DNA of 64,000 bases from Puniceicoccaceae bacterium (GCA_028285755.1 JANQOQ010000008.1:124001-188000), one strand, 5' to 3'. Positions 49,443 through 58,344 are shown, numbered from the stretch's first letter. Program-made: numbers and translations. The notes: generated by a model from the sequence alone, not told the origin.

Positions 49443-49991
49443 TTACTCTGTGCGTGTGCGTGCAGTGATCGCCTCGGCGAAATCGGGGTATTCGTTTATC
49501 AAAGTATCCCGTTCGCCGGGGGTGTAGTCCTCGTATTCGAAGCCGGGGGAAAGGGTATTCCCGATGAGTGAGTAGGAGTATTCGCCTTTTCCCATAGGGA
49601 TTGCGCCCATCCAGACACCTGCAGGTACGAGATATTGGGGGTGCTCTCCGTTGAGTAGATCGGAACCGAGAATGACTGTTTCTCCACTGCCATCCGGATG
49701 GAGTAGTAGTAATTCCAGGGGTCCTCCTTCGTAAAAGTGCCACAGTTCATCGGTTTTGAGTTTATGCATGGCCGAGAAGTCCTGATCGGTGATCATCGCA
49801 TAAATGGCGGTGTAGGCATAATGAGTCTCGGGATAACGTGTAGCCAACACACCTTCGATGATATCCGGGCTCTTATGGGTTTCCAAAAACCAGGGGCCTT
49901 CGTGTGGGATATTGGCCATCTTCAGGTGATGGATGATTTTTTGAGCCTTTTCAGGCAGATAAGAAAGGTCGCGATCTGGATCGTATTGCAT
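49443..49991 (-). CDS. Cupin_5 (DUF985) protein
   Basis: A 182-residue single-domain cupin of the DUF985/Cupin_5 type: ARxxHxxx-like HEGPWFLETHKS, then AIYAMITDQDFSAMHKLKTDELWHFYEGGPLELLLL and VPAGVWMGAIPM with SLIGNTLSPGFEYEDY. The family binds metal and may bind a small acid or sugar; activity is unknown. It is convergent with typA (3-base gap) and divergent from the MACPF gene. Confidence 0.85.
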   Translation of the reverse strand: MQYDPDRDLSYLPEKAQKIIHHLKMANIPHEGPWFLETHKSPDIIEGVLATRYPETHYAYTAIYAMITDQDFSAMHKLKTDELWHFYEGGPLELLLLHPDGSGETVILGSDLLNGEHPQYLVPAGVWMGAIPMGKGEYSYSLIGNTLSPGFEYEDYTPGERDTLINEYPDFAEAITARTRTE

Positions 49992-50132
49992 AAACTTTGC
50001 GAAATAATTGATGAATAAAGTAGCCTATGGAAACGTCAAACCGCGTAGTCTTCAAGCTTGCTTAAGTGCCTTAATCCGCTTATCAACGTTATCACTCACA
50101 CTAATCCTGCTATTTACCAACAAACCTGCTGT

Positions 50133-52982
50133 ATGTTTTCACGCCTGCGTTTAACCATCTTGGGCTTACTGACGGGGCTAACTTACCTGAGTTCGCTAGC
50201 TTCTGATCCGGTAGTCGTTTTCTATAATAATTCGGATTCACCAGTACGGATCGCATTTATCCGTGAGGGCACCCCGGTCGTCATGGCCACCTTGCAATCC
50301 AAGGAAAGATTCCGCAGTGGGACAGGCGTAGGTGATCTTTGGGGAATTTACGGAAGTAATAATCAACCCATCAAGAGCTACAAGGGTACCGCTGAAGCCA
50401 TGCAGGTGGTTTATGTGAAAACGCCTGCCAGTCCTGAGGATGTTCAGAATGCAGAGATGCTTGAACAGGAATACCAGCGTAATCTGGTTGTTGAGGCCCA
50501 AAGGGCTGCAGCTGCTGAAAAAGCCCGCAAGGAGGCAGAAGCCCAATTCACTATTACCGGACTGTTTAAGATGGGCGATATTGTCTACTTTTTGCAAGAA
50601 AGCGATCACCAGGGTTCCGAGCCTGCGAAGTGGTCTGTCCGTCAGGAAGGGGACCTTGGAACGGCGGGTCAGGAATTTCGCGAAATCAGCCGTGATGCCT
50701 CCGGGGTCATGTTGACAGCAGGTGGAGATTCCCAGGTATCGATTACCAAAGCTGAGGTTCGGATCAGAGCTTCTGAGCGTGATACCTGGCAATTAATGGG
50801 TCGGGGTGAATGGATCGATCGCAAGCCCATGCTAACGAAAATCCGTGAGCTTAAGGCTGATCAACAAGCGGAGCAGGAGAAAGCAAATAAGGAAGCAGAA
50901 CTTGAGCGTATGCGGGTAGCCGCGGAGCAGGCCAGGCAGGAACAGATCAATAACGCACCCCCTACTTTCCGTGTGACCAATGCATTTCGTACGAGTGCAG
51001 GCATCTTTGTGCGAGTACGACCGAATCTTTGGGAATACTGGGGGTATGAAGATTTCGATATGACAGGCGTTGAGCAATACCGCGAACTCTCTCGCAATGT
51101 GGAAGGCCTGACTATACAAAGCAACCGTGGGGTGACCATTCGCATCCATGAGGATTATTGGGAGTTTAAAATGCCCGGCGATGAGGAATTTAAGATGACA
51201 GAGACCGATGACGTCGTCGGTACCTGGGAGCCCTCCTATCGCAGCGTGGCAGATATCAGGACGGAGCGCGATGAGTGGATCCAGGAAGAGTCTGATCGAG
51301 AAGCAGAGCGCCTTAAGGCCTATCGCGGTGCGAATCCGGATGTGATCGATACGCTAAAGAGTGAACCCGAATATCTGGCATGGGTTTCTGCAAATCAGGA
51401 GGGAGTGCGGCAAAATGAGGTTTATTACGATGATTATCGGGACCTCGAGTTGGATCGCTTTTATGGGATCGGTTTCCTACAGGAGGGCTATAATATCATC
51501 TACATGGATCCGGGTCGTTTGCTCCGTAACGGAACAGGTAAACTTAATTTGTTTAACTTTGATGCCAAAGTACAAAAGGCCTATGAGAGTTTTGATAGTA
51601 TCAATGTGCTACCCGCTGCGTTGAGTGCGATCAGTACCCGGGAGACTTTATCGACGATTTCATCGCAGAATTTCATGACGGGTTTTCAGCATGCCCAAAG
51701 TGAAAGCTTCAGTGTTTCTGTTGGTGTGGATGTGGCCGGTAAGGGCGGGGGCGATGTCGGATATGGCAGCTCCACTGAAAAGATTAATGCAGAGCAGCTG
51801 AATAGTCGTTTCACCCGACACGAGACCCGGGGTTACATTACGGAGTATATCATCAATAAGGAGCACCTCATTCTGCATGATACTTTTCGTAAGCGTATCA
51901 TGGGTGCGATCCGCGGTGAGCGCGGCCAGGAGCTCGCTACCTATAATCAATTTAAAACCTTTTTCCTCGATTTCGGAACCCACTATGCACTCAGGACGAT
52001 GACGGGTGGGATGATCTGGCAGGAATCCAAAATCTCTGAGCAATATATGATGGATCAGGTTACGAATACGAGTGATGTCTCGGCAGGAATCAAAATCCCC
52101 ATCAAAGCGGTAAATCTGGGGATCGAATCGAAAACAAGTAAGTCGGATTCCCAGCAAAATGAAAGCCGCGTAGGTTCGGAGGAGACATCCATGTGGCAGT
52201 TTGGATCCAATGCATCCGCCGAATATGATGAATGGTCGCTGGACTATGAGGATACCCAACTGCATGAGCCGATGCGGGTAGAGTTGCAGCCGATCTTTGA
52301 TTTGTTACAGCCCACGCTCTTTCCTGTGCAGACTTTTGAGGAAGTGGCCCAAATCAGAAACTTGCGCTCTCTCATGGAAAGAATGCTGAGGGACTATATC
52401 AATAACGAGACTCGCGGTCGTCCAACCATCCCTTATGCAGAGCCCTATGCGATTGAGCTTAAAGTGGATTCGGTTAAGTGTGTTGAAGCCGATGATTCAG
52501 AATTTGCAACCAATGGTATACCGGATGTTTATGGCAGTATCTCACTATGGCATAATGACATAGAACGCAAAACCGTATGGAGTAAGGATGAGTCTAGCTA
52601 CATTGAGATGAATACCGGTGATACCCTTCAACTGGATAACCCGACCTACCGCACAGTGATCACTCCCCGCTATGTTCAGAACCAGGACGGTACATATAGG
52701 GTGCAATACCCGGAGACCACTTTGTCGGTTCTTTATTCCTTGTGGGATAATGATGGGCTCGGCGGAAATTCTAAAATTGACGTGCGCACCCATACCTTTC
52801 ATCTGGATCGTGATACCGGACAGATCAAAGACTATGCGGTCATGACTTATGAAATTGATCAACCCGGAGCGGGTAAATTTAATGTCACGGTAAGTGCATT
52901 GCTCTATCCGGTTAGTCTTGAACAAGGCAAAGTCATGGAGCCAGCGCCCTGGTTCCATGAAAGGATGCGCGCTCGACAATAA
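50133..52982 (+). CDS. Secreted MACPF (perforin-like) protein
   Basis: A 949-residue exported protein from ATG 50133, with signal peptide MFSRLRLTILGLLTGLTYLSSLAS. Domains in order: a beta domain with FYNNSDSPVRIAFIREG (about 27-85) that looks like a VHL-beta fold; an alanine/charged coiled coil (about 105-137); two related beta modules (about 139-215 and 279-350) separated by a charged helix (about 245-275); then the MACPF domain. Its signature F614-G-T-H-Y618 followed by six residues and GG (625-626) matches the [Y/W/F]-G-[T/S]-H-[F/Y]-x6-GG pattern. A C-terminal C2-like sandwich (about 770-915) contains SLWDNDGLGGNSKID, a possible Ca2+ site. It probably forms membrane pores. A TTG at 50058 would place residues before the signal peptide and is rejected. 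The next gene follows after 12 bases. Confidence 0.82.
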   Translation: MFSRLRLTILGLLTGLTYLSSLASDPVVVFYNNSDSPVRIAFIREGTPVVMATLQSKERFRSGTGVGDLWGIYGSNNQPIKSYKGTAEAMQVVYVKTPASPEDVQNAEMLEQEYQRNLVVEAQRAAAAEKARKEAEAQFTITGLFKMGDIVYFLQESDHQGSEPAKWSVRQEGDLGTAGQEFREISRDASGVMLTAGGDSQVSITKAEVRIRASERDTWQLMGRGEWIDRKPMLTKIRELKADQQAEQEKANKEAELERMRVAAEQARQEQINNAPPTFRVTNAFRTSAGIFVRVRPNLWEYWGYEDFDMTGVEQYRELSRNVEGLTIQSNRGVTIRIHEDYWEFKMPGDEEFKMTETDDVVGTWEPSYRSVADIRTERDEWIQEESDREAERLKAYRGANPDVIDTLKSEPEYLAWVSANQEGVRQNEVYYDDYRDLELDRFYGIGFLQEGYNIIYMDPGRLLRNGTGKLNLFNFDAKVQKAYESFDSINVLPAALSAISTRETLSTISSQNFMTGFQHAQSESFSVSVGVDVAGKGGGDVGYGSSTEKINAEQLNSRFTRHETRGYITEYIINKEHLILHDTFRKRIMGAIRGERGQELATYNQFKTFFLDFGTHYALRTMTGGMIWQESKISEQYMMDQVTNTSDVSAGIKIPIKAVNLGIESKTSKSDSQQNESRVGSEETSMWQFGSNASAEYDEWSLDYEDTQLHEPMRVELQPIFDLLQPTLFPVQTFEEVAQIRNLRSLMERMLRDYINNETRGRPTIPYAEPYAIELKVDSVKCVEADDSEFATNGIPDVYGSISLWHNDIERKTVWSKDESSYIEMNTGDTLQLDNPTYRTVITPRYVQNQDGTYRVQYPETTLSVLYSLWDNDGLGGNSKIDVRTHTFHLDRDTGQIKDYAVMTYEIDQPGAGKFNVTVSALLYPVSLEQGKVMEPAPWFHERMRARQ

Positions 52983-52994
52983 GGAGACACTATT

Positions 52995-54890
52995 ATGAAT
53001 GAGGGATTTACGAAAAATGTGCTGATTGGATTAGCGTTGGTCGGCTCTTTTTGCAGTCGTCTTTACGCTCAGGAGGAAACGGGAGAGGAGCCCCCGCCCC
53101 CTCCGCCGCCCGCTGAAGAAGTGGATGAGCTGCCGCCCTTGAATTTACCGCCACCCCCTTTACCCGCCGAAGATCCGGGTGAGGAAGCTACTCCACCTGA
53201 GGAGCCCATAGACCCGGAGGATCTACCTCCCCCGCCATTGCCTGTCGAGCCTGAGGGTGAAAGTGTCGCTGGTCCGGAAGAACCGGCTCCTGAATTACCA
53301 CCTTTACCTTTGGAGGGTCCTGTGCAGGGACCATTCCCCCCGCCCCCTGAGGATATCGACATCGTGCCCCCGCCCGAGCCGCCTCCGCCATTATCGCAAG
53401 AAGAACAGGATCGCCGCGCACTCCAGCAGGCACAGTTGATGATGGCAGACCAAATATATGCGAATGCAAACGAGCTATTAGCCATGCAGCAGGAGCAAAT
53501 TCAGGATGCCGCCATTGAATATGCCAATGTCAATGAAGCGGTTGCACAGGCGCAGATGTTTCAGGCAGCAGCGGTTTATGGTATGACCAATGCTATTCGT
53601 ACCGCCGCTGCTCAACAATTGATCGCTGAAGCCGATCAGGTTTATGCGAGTTTTAATGCACAGGAGGCCGCCGCTGCAAATATTCTCGAGGAGGCAGCGG
53701 AAGTTTATGGGGACATTAATGAGGCCCGCGAGGCAGCCATTCAGGATATGGTGCAACAAGCCGACGCAGTGTACGGTAACCTTAATGCGGAAGCACTCCA
53801 ACAAGCTCAGGTGCAGGCCGCCGATCAGGTCTACGCCGAAATCAATGCAGAACGAATCCAGGAAGCGGGGCAACTGTTGCAGGATGCTGCTCAGGTATAT
53901 GGAGAAATTAATGCCGAACGTATTGCCAATGCTGAAGCGGAGCTCCAGCAGGGTGCTGCTATTTATGATCAGTATCGTATGGAGCAGGCTGCGCAAGGTC
54001 TGGTGCAGGAGGCCGCGCAAGTCTATGCCGATCTCAATGCGCTCCAGGATGCTCAGGGTCAGTTAGAGCAGGCAGCCATTGTGAACCCAAATTTAGACGT
54101 AGAAGCTCAGCAGCAGGCAATGCTCCAGGCGGCGGATCAAGTCTATGGACAATTGGATGAAATCAATGATGAGCTTTCCGACGTAGCAGAAGCGTATGAT
54201 CAAATCTCGCAGCAGGCGAATCTGCCCGAATCGATATACGATCGTGTTCAGCTTGATGACGATGGGAACCTTACTAATGATGGCGTACCCTTACCGCCGT
54301 TACCCAATCAGGATTATGGTCAATTTGTTGGCCAAGACTTTGTGCAGCCTGAGGATTTGCCGCCTCTTCCGGATGATACGGATGATTTTGATGCATCATT
54401 ACCCATAATCAGCCTGGATGATAACCCAAACTATGAAAGCACGGATGCGGCCCTGGCATTTGAGGCGCTCGATGATAATGACAGTGTAGATGACGATTTT
54501 GAGGAATTGGATGATTTGCCGGAACCTCAGGACTCAGAGGGAGAGTATATTGAAAATTTATCGGATGCGGTCGCTCTATATCGCCAGGCTGCTTTGGATA
54601 ATGCTGAAAGCGATGAACAGCGAGCTGCCCTTCAGGCCCAGTTTGATGCGGAGGACCAACAACTGGCCATCCAGGGTGTTATCAATTCGGGACAATATAT
54701 GTCAGAAGAGCAGATTGCGCAAATGGAAGAACTGATGCGCCAGGAAGAAGCTCAGCGCGCTCTACAACAGCAGCAGGAAGCTCAGCAGGCTGAAGCGGAA
54801 ACGCAAGCGGATCGAGATCGGCTCCGAGAGCGTCGCGAAGAGCGTCAGGAGGATCGTGACGATGACCAGGATGATGATCGAAGACGTTAG
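52995..54890 (+). CDS. Secreted low-complexity repeat protein paired with the MACPF gene
   Basis: A 631-residue exported protein with a signal ending SRLYA, preceded by a strong AAGGAG 8 bases before its ATG. Residues about 25-135 are Pro/Glu/Leu-rich (PPPPPPPAEEVDELPPL). Residues about 140-400 contain about twelve degenerate 20-22-residue repeats of the type A-A-D-Q-V-Y-x-x-I-N-A-E, with regularly spaced tyrosines, expected to be helical. The rest is acidic and Pro-rich, then helical (to about 600), ending in an Arg/Asp-rich tail. It has no known domain. It is almost surely expressed with the MACPF gene and could be a scaffold, an adhesin or a partner. Confidence 0.85.
   Translation: MNEGFTKNVLIGLALVGSFCSRLYAQEETGEEPPPPPPPAEEVDELPPLNLPPPPLPAEDPGEEATPPEEPIDPEDLPPPPLPVEPEGESVAGPEEPAPELPPLPLEGPVQGPFPPPPEDIDIVPPPEPPPPLSQEEQDRRALQQAQLMMADQIYANANELLAMQQEQIQDAAIEYANVNEAVAQAQMFQAAAVYGMTNAIRTAAAQQLIAEADQVYASFNAQEAAAANILEEAAEVYGDINEAREAAIQDMVQQADAVYGNLNAEALQQAQVQAADQVYAEINAERIQEAGQLLQDAAQVYGEINAERIANAEAELQQGAAIYDQYRMEQAAQGLVQEAAQVYADLNALQDAQGQLEQAAIVNPNLDVEAQQQAMLQAADQVYGQLDEINDELSDVAEAYDQISQQANLPESIYDRVQLDDDGNLTNDGVPLPPLPNQDYGQFVGQDFVQPEDLPPLPDDTDDFDASLPIISLDDNPNYESTDAALAFEALDDNDSVDDDFEELDDLPEPQDSEGEYIENLSDAVALYRQAALDNAESDEQRAALQAQFDAEDQQLAIQGVINSGQYMSEEQIAQMEELMRQEEAQRALQQQQEAQQAEAETQADRDRLRERREERQEDRDDDQDDDRRR
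53430..54190 (+). repeat. Protein-level tandem repeat region in the MACPF partner gene
   Basis: About twelve degenerate copies of a 60-66-base unit encode the ADQVYxxINAE-type repeat. The DNA copies are diverged, so they are detectable mainly at the protein level. Confidence 0.6.
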
Positions 54891-55438
54891 TTCTCAATGG
54901 TCCGGTTCTCGACGACATCCAGCAGTTTAAAGCGTTCAAAGGCCTTCTTGCGCATTAGGTTGGCTTTGAAAATAACCAATACCTCGCCATTGTTTGCAGG
55001 AGTGTATTGATAGCTTTCCAGTACCAGGATATTGCCCAGCATCGAGTAAATGATGCGCTCCGTATTCATGCCTGATAGTAGGGTATCATTACTCTCGGGC
55101 ATCCAGCGGGTGACACCAAATTCATGCCAACCGTGCAAGGTGATGAATTTACCATTCCTTTCTACGGAGCTTTTAAGCAAACCATTTTCGAAATACGAAT
55201 AAGTCACTTCAGTTTTAATCGGCCCATCTTTAGTCTGGCTTGCCGTTTCGCTTACAAGAACGCTGTCCGTCCAGGAATTGCGGATTTCGATATCACCTTC
55301 GGATACTACAATGCCATCGAGGGATTTTGCAGTAAATGTGCCCACCCATTCCCCTGCAAAGCGCACCAGAGGGCTGGTGGATGCGATTGCATGTGACAGC
55401 CCAAAGCATGCGATCAGAATGTATGCAAAATGTTTCAC
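54887..55438 (-). CDS. Secreted lipocalin-like/DUF1579-type protein
   Basis: A 183-residue exported protein with signal MKHFAYILIACFGLSHAIA. The remainder is beta-rich and resembles DUF1579 and other lipocalin-like single domains: RFAGEWVGTFTAKS, then strand pairs with ITLHGWHEFGVTRWMPES. The Cys in the signal could be a lipobox only weakly. It is convergent with the repeat-protein gene (overlap of 4 bases) and lies 4 bases downstream of lpxB on the same strand, so it belongs to the lpxB transcript. Function unknown. Confidence 0.7.
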   Translation of the reverse strand: MKHFAYILIACFGLSHAIASTSPLVRFAGEWVGTFTAKSLDGIVVSEGDIEIRNSWTDSVLVSETASQTKDGPIKTEVTYSYFENGLLKSSVERNGKFITLHGWHEFGVTRWMPESNDTLLSGMNTERIIYSMLGNILVLESYQYTPANNGEVLVIFKANLMRKKAFERFKLLDVVENRTIEN

Positions 55439-55442
55439 ACCT

Positions 55443-56627
55443 TTATTTAGATTGGGTCTTTTGAAGCTCAGAATAAAGCCAGTTGGATGCGGATAAGTCG
55501 TTGGGTTGCTTGAGCATTTCGATGAGGCGGTCTCTTAAGAAGTGCGTTTTTTCTATATACTCGGGTTGTGTAAGCACTTTTTTCATCTGTGCCGACAGTT
55601 TGTCCGGATTCATTTCAAATTGCAGGAATTCCGGATGGATGGGCTCCTTGAGTATAATATTCGCAATGCCCAGATCCTTGATACCGATGATTTTGGTAGC
55701 GATGAAATAAGTCCAGTAACTGGCTTTGTATGCAATCAATCCGGGTATACCCGCCAGAGCGCAGTCCAAGGACATGGTACCCGAGCTCATCATAACAGCT
55801 CGCGCAGAGACCTGGGTATCGTTTGAAATGAGGCTTATCTTCTCACCCAATCCCTTATCGGCGAGTATCGATTCCAATAGTGTTTTGATTTTATCGGAGG
55901 GATAGACGATCGTGGCTGGCAGATCCGGAAAGTCCTTTAGCAGAAGTTCATAGGCTCCGAGCAGATTCGGCAGTATGCGCTGGATTGGGGTTCGCCGACT
56001 CCCCGGTAATATGAGCAATGGTGCATCGTGGTCGTAACTGAGGATAGATGTGTATTCAGGCTCAACGAAGGGGTGCCCCACGAATTGGACGGGTAAATCC
56101 GTATCCTTATAGTAGTCCGGCTCAAAGGGAAAAATCGTAGCCAGTGAATCCAGAAATCGCGCCATTTTAAAGCGCCGCTTGGCTTTCCAGGCCCAAATCT
56201 GGGGGCTGATGTAGTAAACGAGCGGGATCTCCCCACCCGCCTTTCGGGCAATGCCCGCCTTATAAAGTCTTTCGGCAATCCGTAGGTTAAAGCTCGGTGC
56301 ATCTATGAAGCATACGATTCGGGGTTTATGGGTTTTTACCCAGTCTACGGTCTGCTGAATGAGCGATTTGAAATAATCGATGTGCTTGAGCACTTCAATG
56401 AGACCCACGACCGCATGATCCAGGGGGTTGAAAATCAGGTGCGCCCCCGCGTTATGAAGGTGTTCCCCCCCCATGGCTGCGATATTCAGCCCAGGGTGTT
56501 GCCCCTTGAGTTTGGAGATCAAACGAGCCGCCTGCTCATCGCCGGAATGTTCGTTGGCAATGATGAGGATATCCACTGGTTGAGAGTCACGTGGGCCTGA
56601 GACGACGGGTAACTCTGTTTTCGCCAT
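55443..56627 (-). CDS. lpxB: Lipid-A-disaccharide synthase
   Basis: Glycosyltransferase joining UDP-diacylglucosamine and lipid X in lipid A synthesis, peripheral on the inner membrane. The N-terminal IIANEHSGDEQAARLISKL (a form of the GExSGD motif), VCFIDAPSFNLRIAERLYKAG, YYISPQIWAWKAKR, LLILPGSRRTPIQ and SSGTMSLDCALAG are all diagnostic. Length 394. It follows the dehydrogenase gene by 5 bases. Confidence 0.93.
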   Translation of the reverse strand: MAKTELPVVSGPRDSQPVDILIIANEHSGDEQAARLISKLKGQHPGLNIAAMGGEHLHNAGAHLIFNPLDHAVVGLIEVLKHIDYFKSLIQQTVDWVKTHKPRIVCFIDAPSFNLRIAERLYKAGIARKAGGEIPLVYYISPQIWAWKAKRRFKMARFLDSLATIFPFEPDYYKDTDLPVQFVGHPFVEPEYTSILSYDHDAPLLILPGSRRTPIQRILPNLLGAYELLLKDFPDLPATIVYPSDKIKTLLESILADKGLGEKISLISNDTQVSARAVMMSSGTMSLDCALAGIPGLIAYKASYWTYFIATKIIGIKDLGIANIILKEPIHPEFLQFEMNPDKLSAQMKKVLTQPEYIEKTHFLRDRLIEMLKQPNDLSASNWLYSELQKTQSK

Positions 56628-56632
56628 ACGTA

Positions 56633-57643
56633 TTATTGCTCTCCGGCAGCTTCTTCCTCGAAGTTCGGAAATCGCAACTCGTTGCTGATTTGTTCGTGGA
56701 TTTGGTCGGTAATATCCAGCGCAAGCTCGAGGGTGGATTTACCGAACTCGATGTCCACCTTTGGTTTGGCAGCATCCCGCACACATTGCACAAAAGAGCT
56801 GAGCTCCAGAAACAGAGGCTCTGCCTTCTCGATCGGAATGTCGTGTTTTTTGATTTGTTTGCCGTCCTGAACGAGGAGATGCCCGTTTTGCTCCATAAAG
56901 TTGAGGGACAGGTAGGCATTGGGTTGGAAAACGCGGATTTCCCGTTTTTTCTGCAGGGAGATGCGGCTGGTATTGATATTCGCGACACAACCGTTTTCGA
57001 AAGTGATGCGTGCATTGGCGATATCCTCTGTTTTCGAAAGTACGTTTACACCCAGGGCTTCCACTTTCTTAATGGGCGATTTAACGAGCTGCCGGATGAT
57101 ACCTAAATCATGGATCATGAGATCGAGCACTACTCCCACTTCGGTTCCTCTGGGCTGAAAGGGTGCAAAGCGATCTGCTACGATGTAGCGGGGATGGTAA
57201 ATATGGTTCTCTAAGAAAGTGGTTACCGGATTGAAATGCTCGATGTGTCCCACTTGTGCAACTACGTTGTTCTCCTTGGCAGCTTTCAGAATCTCCTCGG
57301 CTTCCTCGCGGGTTGAGCTGAGTGGTTTTTCGATGATGAGATTACACCTTTTGTTGAGTAAAGGGATCGAAACTTCGTGATGATAATCGGTCGGGACTGC
57401 AACACTCACGGCCTCGCACTCTTCACCGAGCTCATCCAGGCTGCTGAAGCGCTTGCACTTGTATTTTTTGCAAATCTCTTTGGCTTTCTTGTCATTAAGT
57501 TCGTAAATGCCTACCAGCTCGGTGTTTTCCATGGCGTGGTAAATGCGCGCATGGTGCTGGCCGAGGTGACCGACTCCAGCAACTCCGCACTTAATCAAGC
57601 GGGGCGGGGCTGGTTCGGTTATCGTTTCATTATTCGTTTCCAT
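56633..57643 (-). CDS. GnnA-like UDP-GlcNAc 3-dehydrogenase (Gfo/Idh/MocA)
   Basis: A 336-residue cytoplasmic dehydrogenase with Rossmann motif GVAGVGHLGQHHARIY, catalytic EKPLSSTREEAEEIL and the segments VGHIEHFNPV and LDLMIHDLGI. The GHIExFNP and MIHDL segments are characteristic of GnnA, which oxidises UDP-GlcNAc at C3 before transamination. Location 5 bases before lpxB supports a lipid A role. The transaminase GnnB is not visible here. Other Gfo/Idh functions remain possible. Confidence 0.72.
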   Translation of the reverse strand: METNNETITEPAPPRLIKCGVAGVGHLGQHHARIYHAMENTELVGIYELNDKKAKEICKKYKCKRFSSLDELGEECEAVSVAVPTDYHHEVSIPLLNKRCNLIIEKPLSSTREEAEEILKAAKENNVVAQVGHIEHFNPVTTFLENHIYHPRYIVADRFAPFQPRGTEVGVVLDLMIHDLGIIRQLVKSPIKKVEALGVNVLSKTEDIANARITFENGCVANINTSRISLQKKREIRVFQPNAYLSLNFMEQNGHLLVQDGKQIKKHDIPIEKAEPLFLELSSFVQCVRDAAKPKVDIEFGKSTLELALDITDQIHEQISNELRFPNFEEEAAGEQ

Positions 57644-57651
57644 CTTAAAAT

Positions 57652-58344
57652 TCAGGACTTTATAAGTTGCCCGTCATGCAGCTGGTAATGTTTATGCGTC
57701 ATTTTGGCAAATTGCGGGTTATGCGTCACCAGAATAAGGCTGCATTGGGCATATTCGGTTATGTTAAATATTAGTTCGATGATTTCGTCTGCGGTTTTTT
57801 CGTCTAAATTACCGGTGGGCTCATCGGCAAGAATAACTTTTGGCTGATTGATTAACGCCCGGGCAATGGCTACCCTTTGTCGTTCACCCCCTGAGAGCTT
57901 GAGCACACTGTGTTTTGCCCGATCCTGTAGATTTACCTTCTCAAGCATTTCCTGGGCGCGATCCTTTTTATCCGCTGTAATTTTGCCTTTCAGGCGTGCA
58001 GCCATCAGGATGTTTTCGAATGCGTTAAGTTCGGGAATTAAATAATAGGCTTGAAAAATAAAGCCCAGGTAATCGGCACGCAGCTCGGATATTCCCTTTT
58101 CATTCAGGGACTTGAGCGATTTATCTCCCCAGATAACCTCTCCACTGTCGAAAGTTTCCAACCCGCTGATGACATTCAGGAAGGTAGACTTACCCGAGCC
58201 GGATTGTCCGGTGATGCTGATATTTTGTCCCGCTTCTACAGTCAATTCGGTGCCCTTGAGAATCTCGATGGGTTGGCTTGCATCCGGGAACGTTTTACGT
58301 AAGTCCTTCACTTGCAACAAGTAAGTATTAGTATCTTTACTCAC
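57652..58344 (-). CDS. lolD: LolD-type ABC transporter ATPase
   Basis: ATPase of the lipoprotein-releasing system that extracts lipoproteins from the inner membrane. Walker A is GQSGSGKST, the Q-loop is FQAYYLIPELNAFENI, the signature LSGGERQRVAIARAL and Walker B VILADEPTGNLDE. Length 230. It overlaps the permease gene by 8 bases. Confidence 0.88.
   Translation of the reverse strand: MSKDTNTYLLQVKDLRKTFPDASQPIEILKGTELTVEAGQNISITGQSGSGKSTFLNVISGLETFDSGEVIWGDKSLKSLNEKGISELRADYLGFIFQAYYLIPELNAFENILMAARLKGKITADKKDRAQEMLEKVNLQDRAKHSVLKLSGGERQRVAIARALINQPKVILADEPTGNLDEKTADEIIELIFNITEYAQCSLILVTHNPQFAKMTHKHYQLHDGQLIKS

Noticed and set aside
50058-50132. TTG start 75 bases upstream of the MACPF ATG
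   Set aside because: It would place 25 residues before a good signal peptide. ATG 50133 gives a standard secretion signal.
53069-53485. 138-residue glycine/serine-rich ORF on the minus strand
   Set aside because: It is the antisense of the Pro/Glu-rich part of the repeat protein; proline codons read backwards give glycine. No start-site or spacing evidence supports it.
53430-54190. Repeat region considered as CRISPR or DNA satellite
   Set aside because: The repetition is within one open reading frame, is diverged at the DNA level, and has no spacer structure.
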